From: Amycolatopsis sp. CA-126428
Lineage (GTDB): Bacteria; Actinomycetota; Actinomycetes; Mycobacteriales; Pseudonocardiaceae
NCBI RefSeq assembly: GCF_002904335.1
Contig: NZ_PPHF01000046.1
Location: 1-64,000 of the forward strand
Direction: 5' to 3'
DNA: 64,000 nucleotides
Shown: piece by piece, positions 8,255-17,381 of the stretch
Layout: each line of letters starts with the position of its first letter
How positions within the stretch are numbered: the first letter of the stretch is position 1
The notes under the pieces: generated by a model
What the model was told of the DNA's origin: nothing
Seen by the model: only the letters and a program-made list of their open reading frames with translations
Database searches by the model: none
Made by a program: the position numbers and the translations under genes

Positions 8255-9769
8255 ATGGCGCCGGCCATCCAGCTGCACCTCAACCAGGCCCTGATGCGCA
8301 TTCCCCGGCGGGCGGAAAGCGCCGACCGTTCGACACTGGCCGCGACCTACGTCGCCGCCGGCTCGTTTTCCGCGATGATCAATTCGGCCGACCACCAGAT
8401 CCTGTTCGGCCGCCGCGGCACCGGGAAGACGCACGCGTTGCTGCACCTGCAGGACCTCGCCGAGCGCACCGGGGACATCGCGATCCACCTCGACCTGCGG
8501 ACGATCGGCTCCACCGGCGGCTTGTACGCCAACACCGCGCTGAGCCCCGCCCAGCGCGGCACGCAATTGCTGGTGGACACCCTCGAAGCCGTCCACGAAC
8601 GGCTTTTCGCCGTCGCTGTCGACGGCGAAAGCGCGGATCCGGACGCGCTTCTGCGCGGCCTCGACGCGCTGGTCTCCGCGGCCACCGAAGTGGAAGTCAT
8701 CGGCGAAACGGAACAGGAACAGACTTCCGGCGGCGCGGTGGAACGCGGCTATGCGGCGGAACTGTCCGTCGCCCCGAACGGCGGTGCCAAAGCGTCCGCG
8801 CGGCACCGCACGTCCGTGACGACGTCGAGCCGCCGCAAGCGCACCGGCGTCGAGCAGCACCGGGTGCTGTTCGGCCCGCTGAGCCGGGCCGTGCAGGCCG
8901 TGGCCGACGGCGTCCGGCCCGCCCGGCTGTGGCTGCTGCTCGACGAGTGGAGCAGCGTGCCACTGGACCTGCAGCCGTTCCTGGCGGACCTGCTGCGCCG
9001 CAGCGTCCTGCCGGTCCGCGGGGTCACGGTGAAGATCGCCGCGATCGAGCACCGCGCCCGCTTCTTCGTCCCGCTCGACGAGGACTACCTCGGCATCGAG
9101 GTCGGCTCCGACGCGGCGTCCGCCGTCAGCCTCGACGAGGCCCTCGTCTTCGACCGGTCGCCGGAGGCGGCCCAGGCGTTCTTCCGGGAGCTGTTCGCCA
9201 GGCACGTCCGGCCGATCCTCGCCTCGATGCTGCGGACGGCGGTCCCCGGCGAGTTCGTCGACGCCGCCTTCCACGGCGGCGCGTTCCCCGAGCTCGTCCG
9301 GGCCGCGGAGGGTGTCCCCCGCGACGCGATCAACATCGCGGCCCTGGCCGCCCAGCACGCCCACGGCGGCCGGATCACGGGTGCGCACGTGCGGCGCGCG
9401 GCGCGGGACTGGTACCTGCGCGACAAGCAGTCCGTCATCAGCCGCGACGAGGAGGCGGACCTGCTGCTGGGCCTCCTGATCGACGAAGTGGTCGGCCGGC
9501 GCCGGAGCCGGACGTTCCTGCTGGCCGCGCGGGACCGCACGGCGGCGATCGACACGCTTTGCGACGCGCGGCTGCTCCACATCGTCCGGCACGGCGTCGT
9601 CGACCCGCGCCGGCCGGGCCGGTTGTACGACGGGTACGCGATCGATTACGGCTGCTACGTCACCCTGCTCGGTGGCCCGGCGGCGGACGCGGCGAAGCCC
9701 CTGCCCGCCGACGTCTTCACGTTCGACAAGGCCGTGATCGACCTCCCGCGCCTGGGCCGAAATTCATGA
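8255..9769 (+). CDS. Orphan P-loop ATPase, ORC/CDC6-like AAA type
   Basis: Product of 504 residues. The Walker A motif GRRGTGKTH is at residues 52-60. A hydrophobic strand ending in Asp-Glu (RLWLLLDEWSS, residues 224-233) serves as Walker B, followed by a sensor-like strand (KIAAIEHRARF). A long insertion of low complexity with charged and Ser/Arg stretches lies between them at about residues 145-200. The C-terminal third, with helical and winged-helix-like segments (HVRRAARDWYLRDKQ), resembles ORC/CDC6-type ATPases that bind nucleic acids. Family members in bacteria are poorly characterised. It is isolated: a strong terminator lies before it and a divergent-looking AT-richer gap after it. 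ATPase fold confident, role unknown. Confidence 0.8.
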   Translation: MAPAIQLHLNQALMRIPRRAESADRSTLAATYVAAGSFSAMINSADHQILFGRRGTGKTHALLHLQDLAERTGDIAIHLDLRTIGSTGGLYANTALSPAQRGTQLLVDTLEAVHERLFAVAVDGESADPDALLRGLDALVSAATEVEVIGETEQEQTSGGAVERGYAAELSVAPNGGAKASARHRTSVTTSSRRKRTGVEQHRVLFGPLSRAVQAVADGVRPARLWLLLDEWSSVPLDLQPFLADLLRRSVLPVRGVTVKIAAIEHRARFFVPLDEDYLGIEVGSDAASAVSLDEALVFDRSPEAAQAFFRELFARHVRPILASMLRTAVPGEFVDAAFHGGAFPELVRAAEGVPRDAINIAALAAQHAHGGRITGAHVRRAARDWYLRDKQSVISRDEEADLLLGLLIDEVVGRRRSRTFLLAARDRTAAIDTLCDARLLHIVRHGVVDPRRPGRLYDGYAIDYGCYVTLLGGPAADAAKPLPADVFTFDKAVIDLPRLGRNS

Positions 9770-9906
9770 AGAACCTTCAGTTTCCTTCCGAATTATCGCT
9801 CAGATGAGCGAAAATTTGTGAGCCAGGCCACTTCACGGGTAAAAGGGTGACAAAAATGCCCTTCTTCCCATGGTTCTCGTCGTCGCCCGGATCTAATGTG
9901 TGCGCC

Positions 9907-10785
9907 ATGGAAACAGCCGTCGCGCCGGCCGACGCCGGCGCGTTGGAACAATTGACCGTCGCGATCGGCGGTCACCGCCACAGCGCGCTCGCGGCCGGGC
10001 CCACCTCGGGTGAGCTGGTCCTGCTGCTGCACGGCTGGCCCGAGTTCGCCGACTCCTGGACCGAGCAGCTCCACGCCCTCGGCGAGGCCGGCTACCGCGC
10101 GCTGGCCGTCGACCAGCGCGGCTATGCGGCGGGCGCGCGACCCGAGGGGGTCGAGCACTACACGCTCGATCACCTGGTCGGCGACGCCCTCGCCTTCGCC
10201 GACACCCAGGGAGCGGACCGCTTCCACCTGATCGCGCGCGACTGGGGCGGCATGGTGGCCTGGGCCCTCGCCGCGGCCCACCCGGAGCGCCTCCGGTCCC
10301 TGACGGTGCTCTCGACGCCCCACCCGTCGGCCCTCCAGCGCGCGGTGGCCACCGACGACGGCCAGTTCCACGACCTCGGCTACATCCGCTTCTTCCGCCG
10401 CGCGGTCGGCAAAGCCGAGAATTTCCTCTTACGCGACGAAGCCGCCCAATTACGGGCTGTTTACAACCGCCGCATTCCGAAAGCAATCGTCGAAGGCACG
10501 GTGACGCGCCTTTCCGAACCGGGCGCCCTCACCGCGACGTTGAATTGGTACCGCGGGGCCACGAACGACGAGTTCGACATCCCGGCGGGCCGCATCAAGG
10601 TCCCGACGCTGTACCTGTGGGGCCGCGAGGACCCGTACCTGAGCCAGAGCGCGGCCGAGCAGACGGTCCACCACATCGACGCGGAGTACCGCTTCCAGAT
10701 CATCGAGGGCGCCAGCCAGTGGATGGCGATGGAGGCCCCGGACGAGGTGAGCGCGCTGCTGCTGGACCACGTCCAGCGGCACTAG
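9907..10785 (+). CDS. Epoxide-hydrolase-like alpha/beta hydrolase with His-to-Gln change
   Basis: Product of 292 residues from the ATG at 9907; an in-frame ATG at 9847 gives 20 more residues without family resemblance, so the later start is preferred. The oxyanion motif HGWPE is at residues 42-46 and the nucleophile Asp at 112 (ARDWGG), as in epoxide hydrolases and haloalkane dehalogenases. The acid candidate is in GREDPYL. The usual catalytic His of the C-terminal G-x-S/G-H-W motif is Gln271 here (GASQWMAMEAP; codon CAG at 10717-10719). It may therefore be inactive or use altered chemistry. Its 3' end meets the minus-strand gene with a 4-nt overlap. Confidence 0.85.
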   Translation: METAVAPADAGALEQLTVAIGGHRHSALAAGPTSGELVLLLHGWPEFADSWTEQLHALGEAGYRALAVDQRGYAAGARPEGVEHYTLDHLVGDALAFADTQGADRFHLIARDWGGMVAWALAAAHPERLRSLTVLSTPHPSALQRAVATDDGQFHDLGYIRFFRRAVGKAENFLLRDEAAQLRAVYNRRIPKAIVEGTVTRLSEPGALTATLNWYRGATNDEFDIPAGRIKVPTLYLWGREDPYLSQSAAEQTVHHIDAEYRFQIIEGASQWMAMEAPDEVSALLLDHVQRH

Positions 10786-13219
10786 GCACCGGCCGGCTTG
10801 CGGACCAGCCCGGTGTAGCCGACGAGCGCGAGCGTCGCCAGCGCCCAGATCGCGGCCTGGACCACCCAGATCGCCACCGTGAACACCGCAACGGAACCGA
10901 CTCCGGTGTTGAGGTCGCACCGCCCGCGCACCCCCGGGGACAGCGGCAGCCCGCGGTCCAGCCCGACGCCGATGAGCTCCACCGTCGTGCACGGCGTGCC
11001 CGCCGGCGCCTCGAAGGCCGCCACGCGCTCGGCGGCTCGATGGGTCCCGTCGGCCACGTGCCCGGCCCAGAACCCCAGTCCCCCGGCGGCGACCACGGCG
11101 AACAGCAGCGCGGCGGCCGCCCGCCGCGCCCGGTAGCCGTAGCCGGCGAAGAGTCCCCACAGGCGGTGGAACCACCGCGCCGGCCACCCGCCGATGGCTT
11201 GGGGCGCCCGCGCCGCAGGTCGCGCTGCTGGGCGATGAGGACCGCCCGGGCCTGGCCGTCGTGCCCGTGCGCGCGTTCCGCCGCGGCCAGCCGCTGGTAC
11301 GGCCCGGGCCGGTAGCCCGCGGTGCGCGACCCGATCAGCTCCAGCCACTCCCGCCAGGTGACGTCCTCGAGCGAGCCGAACCGGAACCCGTCGAGGAACA
11401 CCAGGCCGTCCGAGCCGACCACTTCGACGGGGAAGAAGACCGGCCCCTCGACCACCACGTCCGCGAAGCTCACGAGCGTGCCGCCGTCGCCGTGGCCGAT
11501 CTCGGCGCCGGTGAAGGTCAGCTGGCCGCCGACGTGGGCACCCACCAGGCCGACGGCCGCCGGGTCGCCGCCGCCGGTGGCCCGCAGGCCGGTGCACGCC
11601 AAGCTGCCGCGGACCCGGCACCGGTCGGCCAGCAGCGCCGGGCCGGTGTCGTTGGTGAGTTCGGCACCGTCGAAGGTCACCTTGCCCTCGACCTGCGCCG
11701 CGGACAGGCTCACCGCGGCCACCTCGGACGAGGCGGTCGCCGTCATGGCCGTGAAGTCGAGGTAGGTGCCGACGCGGAGGTCGTCGGCGCTCAGCGCGGG
11801 ACCCGATTCGTTCGTGCACACGACGCCTTCGGCCAGCAGCTGCCCGCCGATCCCGGCGGCGTGCGCGCGGATCGCGCCGCGATCGCCGGCGCCGGTGGCG
11901 TGCGTCCCCGCGAGGTACAGGTTGCCCTCGACGCGCAGCCCGTCGGCGTAGAGCGCCGGGCCGGTGCCGCTGGTGAGCCGGGCGTCCTCGATCGTCGCCT
12001 GGCCGCCGATCCGGGCGCCGAGCAGGCGGAGCGTGCCCACCTCGCCGGACCCGGTCGCCGTCACCCCGTCGAGGCGCAGGGAGCCGTCGACGCGCAGCCG
12101 GTCGGCGCTCAGTGCCGCGCCGGTGTCGTTGGCGAGCTCGGCGCGCTCGAGGTCGACGTGCCCGCCGACCTGGGCCCCGATCAGGCAGAGGGCGCCGTAC
12201 TCGCCCGAACCCGACACCCGCGAACCCTCGCCGGAGAGGGTGTCGCCGACCCGGATGCCGTCGGCGCTCAGCGCGCGCCCGCCGTCGTTGACGAGCACGG
12301 CACCGTCGAAGGTGAACTGCCCGTCGACCCGCGCACCGGTCAGGCTGATCGTGGCGGCCCCGGAGCCGGTGGCCGTGACCTCGCCGAGGCGCAGCTCCCC
12401 CGCGTGGAGCCGGTCGGCCTCCAACTCGGTCCCGCTGCCGCCCCGCAGCGTGCTCCCGGTCAGGTCGGCCTCCCCGAGCCGGGCGGCGAGCAGGCGGAGC
12501 TCCCCGGTCACCGTGGCCTCGGTCAGGAGCAGGCTGTCGCCGACGACCAGGCCGTCGGCGTTCAGCGCGGGCCCGGACTCGTTGGTGAGGACGGCGTGGC
12601 CGAAGTCGGCCTGGCCGTCGACGCGCGCGCCGAGCAGCCGGACCGCCCCCAGCTCACCCGCCCCGGTCGCCCGCAGGCCGACGGCCTTCAGCGCACCGCT
12701 CCGCAGGCCGTCGAGGTAGAGCGCGGGCCCATCCGCGCCGGTGAACTCCGCGCCGGAGAGCCGGGTCCGGCCGCTGACCCGGGCGTCCAGCAGGCAGAGC
12801 GCGCCGTACTCCCCGGAGCCGGACATCCGGGTGCCCGTCAGGCGCAGGTCGTCCACCCGCAGGCCCTCGGCGTCCAGCGCGCACCCGGAGCCGCCGGTCA
12901 GCTCGCTGCCGGACAGGTCCAGCCACGGCAGCCGGGCGTGCTGGGCGCTCATCGGTTCGGCGAGCACGCAGTCCACCAGCCCGAGCCCGGCGACGGCCTC
13001 CACGTCGTCGAGGTCGAGCTCCCCGGTGATCCGGGTTCGCTCCACCCGCACCCCGCGGGGGTCCACCGGGCCCCGGAGGCCGAGCAGCAGTTCACGCAGC
13101 ACGAGCGCCCGCACCGGGGCATCGGCCGCGAACGAACGGCCGTGCCGGGCGGCGTCGAGCAGCTGCCGCTCCGGTCCGGTCAGGTCGTCGACGACGGGGA
13201 GCGGCGGGTACTCGGTCAC
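10782..13219 (-). pseudogene. Beta-helix repeat membrane protein, frameshifted
   Basis: The N-terminal ~670 codons, from the GTG at 13219, are in one frame. They contain about ten ~44-residue repeats with the pattern GPALxADGLRV...ATGSGExGAxRLLGARV, which looks like a right-handed beta-helix. Near 11200-11215 the good coding frame moves by one base. The new frame continues as APQAIGGWPARWFHRLWGL and then two transmembrane segments (AAALLFAVVAAGGLGFWAG and VAIWVVQAAIWALATLALVG) to a stop at 10782. Without the shift the protein would read nonsense antisense to the hydrolase gene. The shift lies in a GC-only run, so it may be a real mutation, a sequencing error or, less likely, programmed. A repeat ectodomain-like part plus a C-terminal membrane part is typical of uncharacterised actinobacterial proteins. 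Confidence 0.75.
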
Positions 13220-13227
13220 CCCGTGAA

Positions 13228-13851
13228 CTAACCAGGTGGCCGCAGGGCGTCGAGCAGCAGGTCCGCGTAGTGGTCGCCGATCTGGCGGGCCGTCAACGAG
13301 CCGCTCCGGCGGTACCACGACCCCAGGTGGTGCACGGACCCGAAGAAGAAGTCCACCACCACGTCGGCCGGCTTGTCCGTGCGGAACTCGCCGGAAGCCT
13401 GGCCCTCCTCGACCAGCCCGCGGAACCGCTCGTGGTACTTGCGCCGCTCCGCCCGCACCGCCTTCTGCTTGTCCGGGGACAGCTGGTGCATCGACTGCAG
13501 GAAGATCGTGTTGTCGTCGAGGTTGTCGATGCTGGACACCACGACGTCGGACGCCGCCGCCGCCAGCCGCTCCCGCAGCGGCGCGCCCGACGAGGCCACG
13601 CTCTCCAGCTGGCGGGTCTGCTCGCGCAGGACGCGCGCGTAGATCTCGTAGAGCAGGTCGTCCTTCGAGCCGAAGTAGTGGTACATCGCGCCCTTGGTGA
13701 CGCCCGCCGCCTCGACGATCTCCTGGACGGACGTGCGGTCGAAACCCTTCTTGGCGAACAGCTTCGTGGCGTGCTCCAGCAGCCGCCGGGGCACGGCGGC
13801 CTGGTCGTCGCCGGTGGCCTCGCCCGGCTTGCGGGTGCTTGCTCGGGTCAC
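13228..13851 (-). CDS. TetR-family transcriptional regulator
   Basis: Product of 207 residues. The N-terminal helix-turn-helix is clear: TSVQEIVEAAGVTKGAMYHY followed by FGSKDDLLYEIY. A helical ligand domain follows. The frame is open further upstream, but the GTG at 13851 has an AGAGGGGG ribosome site and lies 13 nt after the end of the phosphotriesterase remnant, matching family length. It is the third gene of a minus-strand unit headed by the acyl-CoA ligase, whose promoter carries a copy of the 20-bp operator. Autoregulation of that unit and control of the acyl-CoA dehydrogenase operon is the likely role; the ligand is probably an acyl-CoA. Confidence 0.9.
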   Translation of the reverse strand: MTRASTRKPGEATGDDQAAVPRRLLEHATKLFAKKGFDRTSVQEIVEAAGVTKGAMYHYFGSKDDLLYEIYARVLREQTRQLESVASSGAPLRERLAAAASDVVVSSIDNLDDNTIFLQSMHQLSPDKQKAVRAERRKYHERFRGLVEEGQASGEFRTDKPADVVVDFFFGSVHHLGSWYRRSGSLTARQIGDHYADLLLDALRPPG

Positions 13852-13864
13852 CGCGAACCCCCTC

Positions 13865-14477
13865 TCAGGACGCACCAGGATAACGCCACGACAGGAAGCG
13901 CCGCGGGTTGTCCACGAGCATCGTCGTGATGTCCGCTTCGGACACCCCGCGGGCCCCGCACGGCCGGCAGCACGTCCCGGGTGATGTGCAGGTAGTGCCA
14001 GTTCGGCGCGATCGCGGGCAGCGGCGCGGCGGGCAGCCAGTCGATGTAGCACGACGCGTCGTGCGAGAGCACCATGCTGCCCGCGTGACCGCGTTCGCAC
14101 AGCGCCGCGACCGTGTCGACCCGCTCCTCGCCTTGCAGCAGCGTGCCGGGCCCGCGGAAGTGCAGGTAGTGCAGGTGGTGCGGCACGTCGTTGTCGGTGT
14201 AGAGCCCGGTCGCCACGACGATGTCGACGTCGACCTCGGCCGCCACCCGCTGCACGCGGCCCAGCCCGATCACCGTCGGGTCGACGATCGTGTCGATCCC
14301 GGCTTCCTTCAGCTCCTTCAGGCGCCGGAGCGCCTCGGGGACGTGCTCGTCCTCGCGGAACCCTTCGTGCTCCGGGTAGTTCTCGGCGAATTCGGGGCTC
14401 AGGACGAAGAGGTGCTCGTGCATCAGCACCCGGCCCGGCGCTCCGGGCGCGATCGCGCCGCGGGCGGTCTCGATCAC
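13865..14477 (-). pseudogene. Phosphotriesterase-family remnant
   Basis: Starts at GTG 14477, 4 nt after the ligase stop. The N-terminus is typical of phosphotriesterase/lactonase-like amidohydrolases, with the HxH metal motif (MHEHLFV). After YTDNDVPHHLHYLHFRGPGT the sequence jumps straight to the C-terminal part (EERVDTVAALCERGHAG, MVLSHDASCYIDW). About 110-120 residues are missing in frame, including the expected carbamylated Lys and two metal His. Farther on an extra base in a G run (about 13955-13970) shifts the frame. The continuation, GVSEADITTMLVDNPRRFLS, ends at 13865. With both lesions the product cannot be an active hydrolase. Confidence 0.8.
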
Positions 14478-14481
14478 CGCG

Positions 14482-16134
14482 CTACCCCCGGGCCCGCAGC
14501 TCGCGGCGCAGGATCTTGCCGCTCGTGGTCTTCGGCAGCTCGTCGAGGACTTCGATGGTGCGCGGGTACTTGAAGGCGGCGAGCCGCTCCTTGCACCACG
14601 CGACCAGCTCCGCGGGATCGGCGGTCGCCCCGGGCGCCGGGCTGACGTACGCCTTGACCGTCTCGCCGCGGTAGGGGTCGGCGATCCCGACGACGGCGGC
14701 CTCGCGGACCGCCGGGTGCGTGTACAGGACGTCTTCAACCTCGCGCGGCCAGACCTTGAAGCCGGACGCGTTGATCATGTCCTTCTTGCGGTCGACGACG
14801 TAGACCCAGCCGCGCTCGTCCATGAAGCCGATGTCGCCGGTGAGCAGCCGCCCGCCCGGCAGCGCCTCGGCGGTGGCGTCCGGGCGGTTCCAGTAGCCCG
14901 AGACGACCATCGGGCCCTCGACGGCGATCTCGCCCGGCTGCCCGGGCGGCAGCTCCTCGCCGTTCTCGCCGAGGATCCGGACGATCGTGTCCGGCACCGG
15001 CAGGCCGATCGAGATGGTGCCGGATTCCGGGTCGATCGGCGCCTCGAGGGTGCCGGGGACGACGACGCAGCCCGCCGTGGTTTCGGTGAGGCCGTAGCCG
15101 TTGTGGATGTAGTGCCCGGTCTTCGCCCGGAAGGCCTCGACGACGGCGGGCGGCAGCGCGGCGCCGCCGGAGTACAGCAGGGCGAACGAAGCGAAGTGCT
15201 CCCGGCTGAACGACGGGTGCGCCATCAGCGCCATGTAGGCCGTGGACGGCCCGACCGTGTACGACGGCCGGTGCTCGAGGAACGCGTCGAGCACGACCCC
15301 CGGCTCGAAGCGGTAGGCCAGGGCCAGCGTGCCCTCGATGTCGATCGCGGAGCCGACCTCGCAGACCATGCCGGTGATGTGGAACAGCGGCGCCAGGCCG
15401 AACAGCGTCGAGCCGGCGGGCAGGCCGCTGAACGAGCCGAGGGCCGCGGCGTTGGTGCCGACGTTGCCGTGGGTGTTGGTGGCGCCCTTCGGCGTGCCGC
15501 TGGTGCCGGAGGTGTAGCTGATCAACGCGGTGTCGTCGAGGGCGAAGGCGGGTTCCGGGGGCTTCGGCCCCGGCGTGGCCGCAACTTCGAGGAGCTCGGC
15601 CGCCCCCGGCGTCTCCTCCCGTCCGACCTTGGCCAGGACGCGCTCGTCGTCGCGGGTCTGGAACTCGAGTTCGCTGGTGGTGAGCGCGATGCCGACCCCG
15701 TTCGCGGCCGCCGTCTCGCCGATGTAGGCGTTCCAGCCGCGCTGCGAACAGACGACCGCCTTGACGCCGGCGTCGGTGAACACGTGCGTGAGCTCGCGGT
15801 CGCGGTACATCGGGTTGACCGGCACGACGATCCCGCCGGCCTTCCATGCGCCGAGCAGGGCGATGACGAACTGCGGGATGTTCTGCAGCACCAGGGCGAG
15901 CCGGTCGCCGCGGGCGAAGCCGTGGGCCGCCAGGTACCGCGCGACGCCGTCGGAGAGCTCGTCGACCTCGCGGTAGGTCAGCCGCGCGTCGAAGTACGCG
16001 ATCGCCGCCCGGTCCGGGACGTGGTCCACGGCCCGGCGGAACGACTCGGGCAACGTCGTCGGCTTCGCCGGCCCCGCGGCCCGCGCGCGTTCGTCGTAGC
16101 TCGCGAGCCAGGGCTTCGCGTCGTACCAGCTCAT
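14482..16134 (-). CDS. AMP-dependent acyl-CoA synthetase (fatty-acid-CoA ligase type)
   Basis: Product of 550 residues from ATG 16134, chosen because GGGAGG lies 6 nt upstream; an ATG 21 nt earlier lacks this. ANL-family motifs are in order: the P-loop YTSGTSGTPKG, GYGLTETT, TGDIGFMDERG, the hinge region VVDRKKDMINASGFKV, and the catalytic Lys in PKTTSGKILRREL. It activates a carboxylic acid to acyl-AMP and then the CoA thioester. It heads a minus-strand unit with the broken phosphotriesterase and TetR genes. The operator copy at 16151-16170 sits just before it, so it is probably repressed together with the acyl-CoA dehydrogenase operon. Acyl chain type is not predictable. Confidence 0.92.
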   Translation of the reverse strand: MSWYDAKPWLASYDERARAAGPAKPTTLPESFRRAVDHVPDRAAIAYFDARLTYREVDELSDGVARYLAAHGFARGDRLALVLQNIPQFVIALLGAWKAGGIVVPVNPMYRDRELTHVFTDAGVKAVVCSQRGWNAYIGETAAANGVGIALTTSELEFQTRDDERVLAKVGREETPGAAELLEVAATPGPKPPEPAFALDDTALISYTSGTSGTPKGATNTHGNVGTNAAALGSFSGLPAGSTLFGLAPLFHITGMVCEVGSAIDIEGTLALAYRFEPGVVLDAFLEHRPSYTVGPSTAYMALMAHPSFSREHFASFALLYSGGAALPPAVVEAFRAKTGHYIHNGYGLTETTAGCVVVPGTLEAPIDPESGTISIGLPVPDTIVRILGENGEELPPGQPGEIAVEGPMVVSGYWNRPDATAEALPGGRLLTGDIGFMDERGWVYVVDRKKDMINASGFKVWPREVEDVLYTHPAVREAAVVGIADPYRGETVKAYVSPAPGATADPAELVAWCKERLAAFKYPRTIEVLDELPKTTSGKILRRELRARG

Positions 16135-16150
16135 GCAGTGGCCTCCCTTG

Positions 16151-16170
16151 GACACCGACCGGTCGGTATG
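16151..16170. promoter_or_regulatory. TetR-type operator copy at the acyl ligase promoter
   Basis: GACACCGACCGGTCGGTATG, 17 nt before the ligase ATG. The inner 14 bases are a perfect palindrome, and it matches the 3587-3606 site at 16 of 20 positions with an identical right half GTCGGTATG. Confidence 0.7.
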
Positions 16171-16491
16171 TCGAAGCTAGGAGGACACGGCGGCCCGCGT
16201 CAAGCCCGCGCACGCACGCCAAAATTGCGTACGACAATTCCGGTACGCCACTGAATCACTCAAAGCAATGCAGCCGGATGCCGCCGTCACAGGAGTACAC
16301 GTGCCCCGGTTCGAAATGGTTCACATCTTCTTTTTCGTGTCGATCACACTGGACAAACCCCTGGTGGAGAAGCCACCATGGGCGTCGGCGACCAGATAGG
16401 TCCGCCCCATCAAAGAACCCCGCCGTATCCCCCGAACACGGCGGAGTACCCATATGTTCACGCTAACTCACGCACGAAAACGGAGTCATTC
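16171..16491. other. Divergent intergenic region
   Basis: About 320 nt between the ligase and the secreted-protein gene. It is less GC-rich than the surroundings and must hold the promoters of both. Short frames on either strand lack codon bias. No RNA gene or repeat recognised. Confidence 0.5.
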
Positions 16492-17337
16492 ATGCCTGCT
16501 TCCGGTGGACGACACCGCCTGTCCCGGCGGACGAAGATCGCGACCGGGGTCTTCGCCCTCGCGATCGCGGGTGGAGCGCTGGCGGTCGCCACGACCTTCG
16601 GCCAGCCCGGCGCCGCCAGCGCCGCCTCGGGCGGCCAGGCCGCCGTCGGCCAGATCAGCTGTCCCGACGTGGCGAGCAAGCTCCCCGCCATCCCCGCGCA
16701 AGCCCAGGCCGAGGTGCAACGCAACCTGGACCTGCTCAACACCCAGATCGCCGAAGCCAACAACCGCCTGCAGACGACCGTCGGCCAGGGCGGCCCGAAC
16801 TTCGTCCAGAACGCCATCCTCGGCCCGCTGGCGGACAAGCGGAAGTCGACGATCGACCGCATCGCCATCTCGATCGGGCGCCGGGCCGAGAAGCCGCAGG
16901 GCCTCGACAGCCTGGCCACGTGCGCGGTCGGCGGGCAGGCCGGCACGGGTGCCGGTGCCGGCGCGCCGGCTCCCGCCCCGGCCCAGGGCACGGGCAACGG
17001 CGGCCAGAACGGGAACACGGGCAACAGCGGCAACACCGGCAACGCCGGGGTCGGCAAGATCTCCTGCCCCGACGTCGCGAGCAAGCTCCCGGCCATCCCC
17101 GCCCAGGCCCAGGCGGAGGTGCAGCGCAACCTCGAGCTGCTGAACACCCAGATCGCCGAAGCGAACAACCGCCTGCAGACGACCGTCGGCCAGGGCGGCC
17201 CGAACTTCGTGCAGAACGCCATCCTCGGCCCGCTCGAGGACAAGCGCGTGGCGACGATCAACCGGATCGCCACCGCCATCGGCCGCAACGCGGCCAAGCC
17301 GCAGGGTCTCGACGCGCTCGCGCCCTGTAGCCGGTGA
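16492..17337 (+). CDS. Secreted protein with a duplicated two-Cys domain
   Basis: Product of 281 residues. The start is the ATG at 16492, since the frame upstream has no signal-like sequence. It has a signal peptide with twin basic residues and a hydrophobic core (TKIATGVFALAIAGGALAVA). Two nearly identical ~90-residue domains follow (residues 55-144 and 190-279). Each begins with ISCPDVASKLPAIPAQAQ, contains an amphipathic helix and ends with a Cys exactly 87 residues after the first, so each is probably closed by one disulfide. They are joined by a Gly/Asn/Thr-rich linker. No enzyme motif seen; likely an extracellular or cell-wall-associated protein. Function unknown. Confidence 0.8.
   Translation: MPASGGRHRLSRRTKIATGVFALAIAGGALAVATTFGQPGAASAASGGQAAVGQISCPDVASKLPAIPAQAQAEVQRNLDLLNTQIAEANNRLQTTVGQGGPNFVQNAILGPLADKRKSTIDRIAISIGRRAEKPQGLDSLATCAVGGQAGTGAGAGAPAPAPAQGTGNGGQNGNTGNSGNTGNAGVGKISCPDVASKLPAIPAQAQAEVQRNLELLNTQIAEANNRLQTTVGQGGPNFVQNAILGPLEDKRVATINRIATAIGRNAAKPQGLDALAPCSR
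16654..17328 (+). repeat. Tandem 270-bp intragenic duplication
   Basis: Units at 16654-16923 and 17059-17328 encode the same 90-residue domain with only a few substitutions and mostly synonymous differences. The spacer of 135 nt encodes the Gly/Asn-rich linker. Marks a fairly recent internal duplication. Confidence 0.85.
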
Positions 17338-17344
17338 CCACGCC

Positions 17345-17376
17345 GGGTCCGGCGGGGGGTGCGCCCCGCCGGACCC
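17345..17376. terminator. Hairpin between convergent genes
   Basis: Perfect 13-bp stem (GGGTCCGGCGGGG / CCCCGCCGGACCC), loop GGTGCG. It lies in the 44-nt gap between the secreted-protein gene and the GH2 gene and can serve both strands. Confidence 0.8.
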
Positions 17377-17381
17377 GCGCC

